Assembly: GCA_030672805.1 (NCBI GenBank) | Contig: DAOVFR010000091.1 | Span: 1-8,857 of the forward strand | DNA length: 8,857 nt | DNA from: Candidatus Krumholzibacteriota bacterium | GTDB lineage: Bacteria; Krumholzibacteriota; Krumholzibacteriia; Krumholzibacteriales; Krumholzibacteriaceae | Direction: 5' to 3' | In this document: positions 6,627 through 8,857 of the stretch, one piece after another | Numbering within the stretch: the first letter of the stretch is position 1 | How the letters are laid out: each line of letters begins with the position of its first letter | The notes under the pieces: generated by a model | Seen by the model: only the letters and a program-made list of their open reading frames with translations | The model's database searches: none | What the model was told of the DNA's origin: nothing | Position numbers and translations under genes: made by a program

Positions 6627-6635
6627 TGATATGAT
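6627..6635 (+). promoter_or_regulatory. Extended -10 promoter candidate for rny
   Basis: TGATATGAT gives the extended TG-n motif followed by TATGAT, a 5-of-6 match to TATAAT. No good -35 lies 17 nt upstream (TAAATG), which extended -10 promoters tolerate. Transcription would start near 6642, leaving a leader of about 75 nt that includes the short upstream ORF and the hairpin. It assumes a sigma70-like housekeeping factor. Confidence 0.45.
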
Positions 6636-6667
6636 ATTGTGTTGTCAAAAAGCGAGAGTACACTGTT

Positions 6668-6715
6668 ATGACAATGATGGAGGTGAGCCGCACTGACGAA
6701 ACGTCAGTACGATAG
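6668..6715 (+). CDS. Possible 15-codon leader ORF before rny
   Basis: ATG 6668 opens a frame coding for MTMMEVSRTDETSVR that stops at TAG 6713-6715, only 2 nt before the rny ATG. A weak purine-rich AGCGAGAG (6651-6658) precedes it. Stop and start are close enough for ribosomes to re-initiate on rny, which itself lacks a Shine-Dalgarno at normal distance. The Shine-Dalgarno GGAGGTGA and the hairpin both lie inside this ORF. A peptide this short can occur by chance, so it is listed as a candidate only. Confidence 0.3.
   Translation: MTMMEVSRTDETSVR
6679..6708 (+). promoter_or_regulatory. Distant Shine-Dalgarno and hairpin ahead of rny
   Basis: GGAGGTGA (6679-6686) is a strong Shine-Dalgarno, but 31 nt separate it from the rny ATG at 6718. 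Between them lies a perfect inverted repeat, ACTGACG (6692-6698) and CGTCAGT (6702-6708), with loop AAA. Folding it would cut the effective spacing to about 14 nt. An in-frame TGA at 6694 excludes an rny start nearer the Shine-Dalgarno with a standard start codon. The hairpin may therefore help or control rny translation, or be a protein-binding or cleavage site. Confidence 0.5.
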
Positions 6716-6717
6716 AC

Positions 6718-8283
6718 ATGGATAATATAATTTTCTATGTATCCGCGGGGATCCTCGTTCTCTTTCTTGGATTTGTTTTCGGGTGGCTGACGAGCAAGAA
6801 AATCACCGCGAGCCATCTGAAGAACACCCAGAAACTTGCGGAGAACATAATAGCCGAAGCCCAGAAGGAAGCGGAAACCCAGAAAAAGTCGTCGATCCTT
6901 GAGGCGAAAGAAGAATGGTACCAGGCCAAACTAAGGTTCGAAAAGGAAACGGCCGAGGCCAGGCAGGATCTTAAAAAGGAAGAGCGCCGTCTCGAGGAAA
7001 AGGAAGCAAACATTAACCGGAAGGTCGATTACCTTGAGAAGCGGGAACAGGAACTGATCGATCGACAGAAGCTTCTAGACAGCAAGATCCAGGCGGTTTC
7101 GGAGAAGAATGAGAAGCTCGGCGGGATTCTCAGGAAACAGAACGAGAAACTTGAAAAGATTGCCGGTATGAGTACCGAGGAAGCCAAGAAGCTGCTCATC
7201 ACGAACCTCGAAAACGAGGCACGGCACCAGGCGGCAAAACGCATCAAGGAGATCAAGGATGAAGCGGAGCGGACTGCGAGCAAGAAGGGCCGTGAGATTC
7301 TGACTCTTGCTATCGAGCGTTGCGCAGCGGAGCATGTCGTGGAGACGACCGTGTCGGTCGTCGACCTTCCCAACGACGAGATGAAAGGCCGTATCATCGG
7401 AAGGGAGGGCAGGAACATACGGGCGTTCGAGAGCGCCACGGGTATAGATGTGATCATCGATGATACTCCCGAGGCGGTGATTCTTTCGGGGTTCGATCCG
7501 ATACGCAGGGAAATCGCGCGGCTTGCCCTCGAGCGACTCATCAAGGATGGAAGGATCCATCCGGGACGGATCGAGGATGTAGTGGAAAAGACCAGGAAGG
7601 ACATCGATGAGGAGATCCGGGAAATCGGAGAGCATACCTGCCTGGACCTGAACATTCACGGACTTCATCCCGAGCTCGTCAAGCTGCTCGGCCGGTTGAG
7701 ATACCGATCCTCGTACGGCCAGAATGTTCTGCAACATTCGAAGGAGGTCGCGTATATTTCCAGCCTTCTGGCGAGCCAACTCGGTTACGATCCCCAGGTT
7801 GCCAAGCGGGCGGGGCTCCTGCATGACATCGGCAAAGCTGCCGATCACGAGATGGAAGGGCCTCATGCCGAGATCGGCGCGGAGCTGGTGAGGCGCTACG
7901 GTGAGAACGAAACGATCATGAACGCCGTCGAGGCCCATCACGAGGACGTCGAGGCAACGTCGATGATAACGCATCTCGTCTCGGCTGCCGATGCCATCTC
8001 CGGCGCCCGGCCAGGCGCACGGCGTGAGACACTGGAAAATTACATCAGGCGGCTGGAGAAGCTCGAGAGGATCGCCGACGCGTTCGATGGCGTGGAAAAA
8101 TCATACGCGATCCAGGCCGGCAGGGAGATCAGGATACTTGTCAGTTACAAGAAGATCGACGACCAGCAGGCAATCGTGCTCGCCGAGGAGATATCGAGAA
8201 AGATCGAGGAAGGGATGGAGTATCCCGGCCAGATCAAGGTCGTGGTCATCAGGGAAACAAGGGCCATCGATTACGCACGCTAG
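6718..8283 (+). CDS. rny: Ribonuclease Y
   Basis: RNase Y is a membrane-anchored endoribonuclease that starts mRNA decay and processing in many bacteria lacking RNase E. The 521-residue product matches the family (520 in Bacillus subtilis). In order: an N-terminal membrane helix (about 4-24, IIFYVSAGILVLFLGFVFGW), a long charged coiled coil (about 30-190), a KH RNA-binding domain with GRIIGREGRNIRAFE (about 224-238), and an HD domain with the catalytic metal-binding pair His369-Asp370 in LLHDIGKA, then HAEIGAELV, EAHHEDVE and SAADAISGARPGARRE. All key motifs are intact. The ATG at 6718 starts just before the membrane helix, and an in-frame stop lies upstream at 6694. It follows the 6S gene with its own leader and precedes a ymdB-type gene, a known pairing. 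Confidence 0.98.
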   Translation: MDNIIFYVSAGILVLFLGFVFGWLTSKKITASHLKNTQKLAENIIAEAQKEAETQKKSSILEAKEEWYQAKLRFEKETAEARQDLKKEERRLEEKEANINRKVDYLEKREQELIDRQKLLDSKIQAVSEKNEKLGGILRKQNEKLEKIAGMSTEEAKKLLITNLENEARHQAAKRIKEIKDEAERTASKKGREILTLAIERCAAEHVVETTVSVVDLPNDEMKGRIIGREGRNIRAFESATGIDVIIDDTPEAVILSGFDPIRREIARLALERLIKDGRIHPGRIEDVVEKTRKDIDEEIREIGEHTCLDLNIHGLHPELVKLLGRLRYRSSYGQNVLQHSKEVAYISSLLASQLGYDPQVAKRAGLLHDIGKAADHEMEGPHAEIGAELVRRYGENETIMNAVEAHHEDVEATSMITHLVSAADAISGARPGARRETLENYIRRLEKLERIADAFDGVEKSYAIQAGREIRILVSYKKIDDQQAIVLAEEISRKIEEGMEYPGQIKVVVIRETRAIDYAR

Positions 8284-8410
8284 GTGTTCTTTCTCGACTG
8301 TCTAGCCCGGCGTATTCAACAATTGTGACCCGGTTGCACCGTAACATCGGATGCGTTGGGTTCATCTCCAGGTTCGGGATTTTCTTTCACCACAGGTGGA
8401 GAACGGTCGA

Positions 8411-8857
8411 ATGAGGGTATTGTTTCTCGGAGATGTTATAGCACGTACAGGAAGACGTGTATTGAAAGCAGCGCTGCCGAGGTTGAAAGAACGCGTAGGA
8501 GTGGACCTCTGCATCGCGAATGTGGAGAACTCGGCCGGTATGTTCGGGATCACCGGGAAGGTCGCCGATGAGATTGCATCGAGCGGCGTCGATGTCATGA
8601 CGAGCGGGAATCACATCTGGGACAAGCGGGAAGGGGTCCTACTGCTCGATTCAAGGGACGATATCCTGCGTCCGGCGAACTACCCGCAGGGGGTTGCCGG
8701 GAGGGGATACTGCACCGTCGAGGTGAAGGGACGGCAGGTCGTCGTCATCAACCTGCAGGGAAGAACCTTCATGCTGCCTATCGATTGTCCGTTCCGTTGC
8801 GCCGATTCGATCCTCGCCTGTCTTGCCGGGAATGAGCCGGTAATACTGGTCGATTTT
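8411..8857 (+). CDS. ymdB: YmdB-family metallophosphoesterase (cyclic nucleotide phosphodiesterase), 5' part
   Basis: The reading frame runs from ATG 8411 to the window edge without a stop, giving 149 codons of a family that usually has about 260. YmdB of Bacillus subtilis is a dimetal phosphodiesterase acting on 2',3'-cyclic nucleotides and affecting biofilm and motility gene expression. Metal-ligand positions visible here agree with the family: Asp8 (LFLGD), Glu39-Asn40 (NVENSAG) and Asn67-His68 (SGNHIWDK). LRPANYP and VVINLQGRTFMLPIDCPF are also characteristic. The window ends at VDF, just before the expected next ligand His (VDFHGE in B. subtilis). AGGTGGAG (about 8393-8400) is a fair Shine-Dalgarno. 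The 127-nt gap from rny shows no clear terminator, so co-transcription with rny is plausible. A link to RNA turnover through cyclic-phosphate products is inferred. Confidence 0.95.
   Translation, partial: MRVLFLGDVIARTGRRVLKAALPRLKERVGVDLCIANVENSAGMFGITGKVADEIASSGVDVMTSGNHIWDKREGVLLLDSRDDILRPANYPQGVAGRGYCTVEVKGRQVVVINLQGRTFMLPIDCPFRCADSILACLAGNEPVILVDF

Larger units (their letters stand above)
6578..6717 (+). promoter_or_regulatory. rny leader region
   Basis: This spacer between the 6S closing stem and rny has no large gene. It contains an extended -10 candidate (6627-6635), a second weak promoter candidate (TTGTCA at 6642-6647, 16 nt, TGTTAT at 6664-6669), a 15-codon ORF, a strong Shine-Dalgarno and a perfect hairpin, listed separately where they merit it. 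The first 49 nt (6578-6626) show a T-rich patch after the 6S stem (TTTTCATTTTA) but no clear terminator hairpin of their own. Confidence 0.5.

Noticed and set aside
7075..7974. Minus-strand ORF of 299 codons inside rny
   Set aside because: It is antisense to highly conserved RNase Y codons; long shadow frames are expected from the codon pattern and no protein family is recognisable.
8284..8410. Terminator between rny and ymdB
   Set aside because: ACCC/GGGT pairings can be drawn around 8327-8363, but the stem is interrupted and lacks a T run.
1..8857. CRISPR array, insertion sequence, tRNA gene or novel accessory system
   Set aside because: No spaced direct repeats, transposase, terminal inverted repeats or cloverleaf were seen, and every large frame is a conserved housekeeping gene.

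Overview
The window holds a conserved bacterial housekeeping block with every gene on the + strand. The order is thrS (3' end only), infC, rpmI, rplT, pheS, pheT, a small ZapB-like coiled-coil gene, zapA, a 6S RNA gene (ssrS), rny (RNase Y) and the 5' part of a ymdB-type phosphodiesterase gene. No mobile element, CRISPR array, phage gene or defence system was found, and no frameshift or broken gene. The base composition is moderately GC-rich in the translation genes and visibly more A-rich from about 5650 to 6720. The gene order and the zapA-6S pairing suggest a diderm bacterium of deltaproteobacterial type or a candidate phylum with similar gene order. The sequence alone does not settle the species or phylum.

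Region 1 (1-5640) is the translation block: threonyl-tRNA synthetase, initiation factor IF3, ribosomal proteins L35 and L20, and both subunits of phenylalanyl-tRNA synthetase. The genes are packed tightly. infC overlaps rpmI by 20 nt, rplT and pheS share TGATG, and pheS and pheT share GTGA, so the downstream genes are probably translationally coupled. The thrS-infC gap (850-1017) looks like a regulatory leader. It has a GC-rich hairpin, an intrinsic-terminator structure ending just before the infC Shine-Dalgarno, and a CUCACC element that could pair either with the terminator or with the Shine-Dalgarno. infC itself appears to begin with the rare codon AUC, the class of start codon through which IF3 represses its own synthesis.

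Region 2 (5641-6717) joins the translation block to RNA decay. It carries a short coiled-coil protein and ZapA, both plausible FtsZ-ring partners. A roughly 400-nt stretch without a protein gene follows. Its first half folds on paper into the long interrupted rod of 6S RNA, with a TGAGCC/GCTTAAAA core resembling the pRNA template region and opposite strand of E. coli 6S RNA. Its second half is the rny leader, with an extended -10 promoter candidate, a 15-codon upstream ORF, and a perfect hairpin between the Shine-Dalgarno and the rny start.

Region 3 (6718-8857) has RNase Y (membrane anchor, coiled coil, KH and HD domains, all key motifs intact) and the first 149 codons of a YmdB/TIGR00282-type metallophosphoesterase, cut by the window edge. 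The most interesting material is regulatory RNA: the infC leader with its AUC start, the 6S RNA with a duplicated TTTGAGCC that allows two pairing registers, and the structured rny leader.
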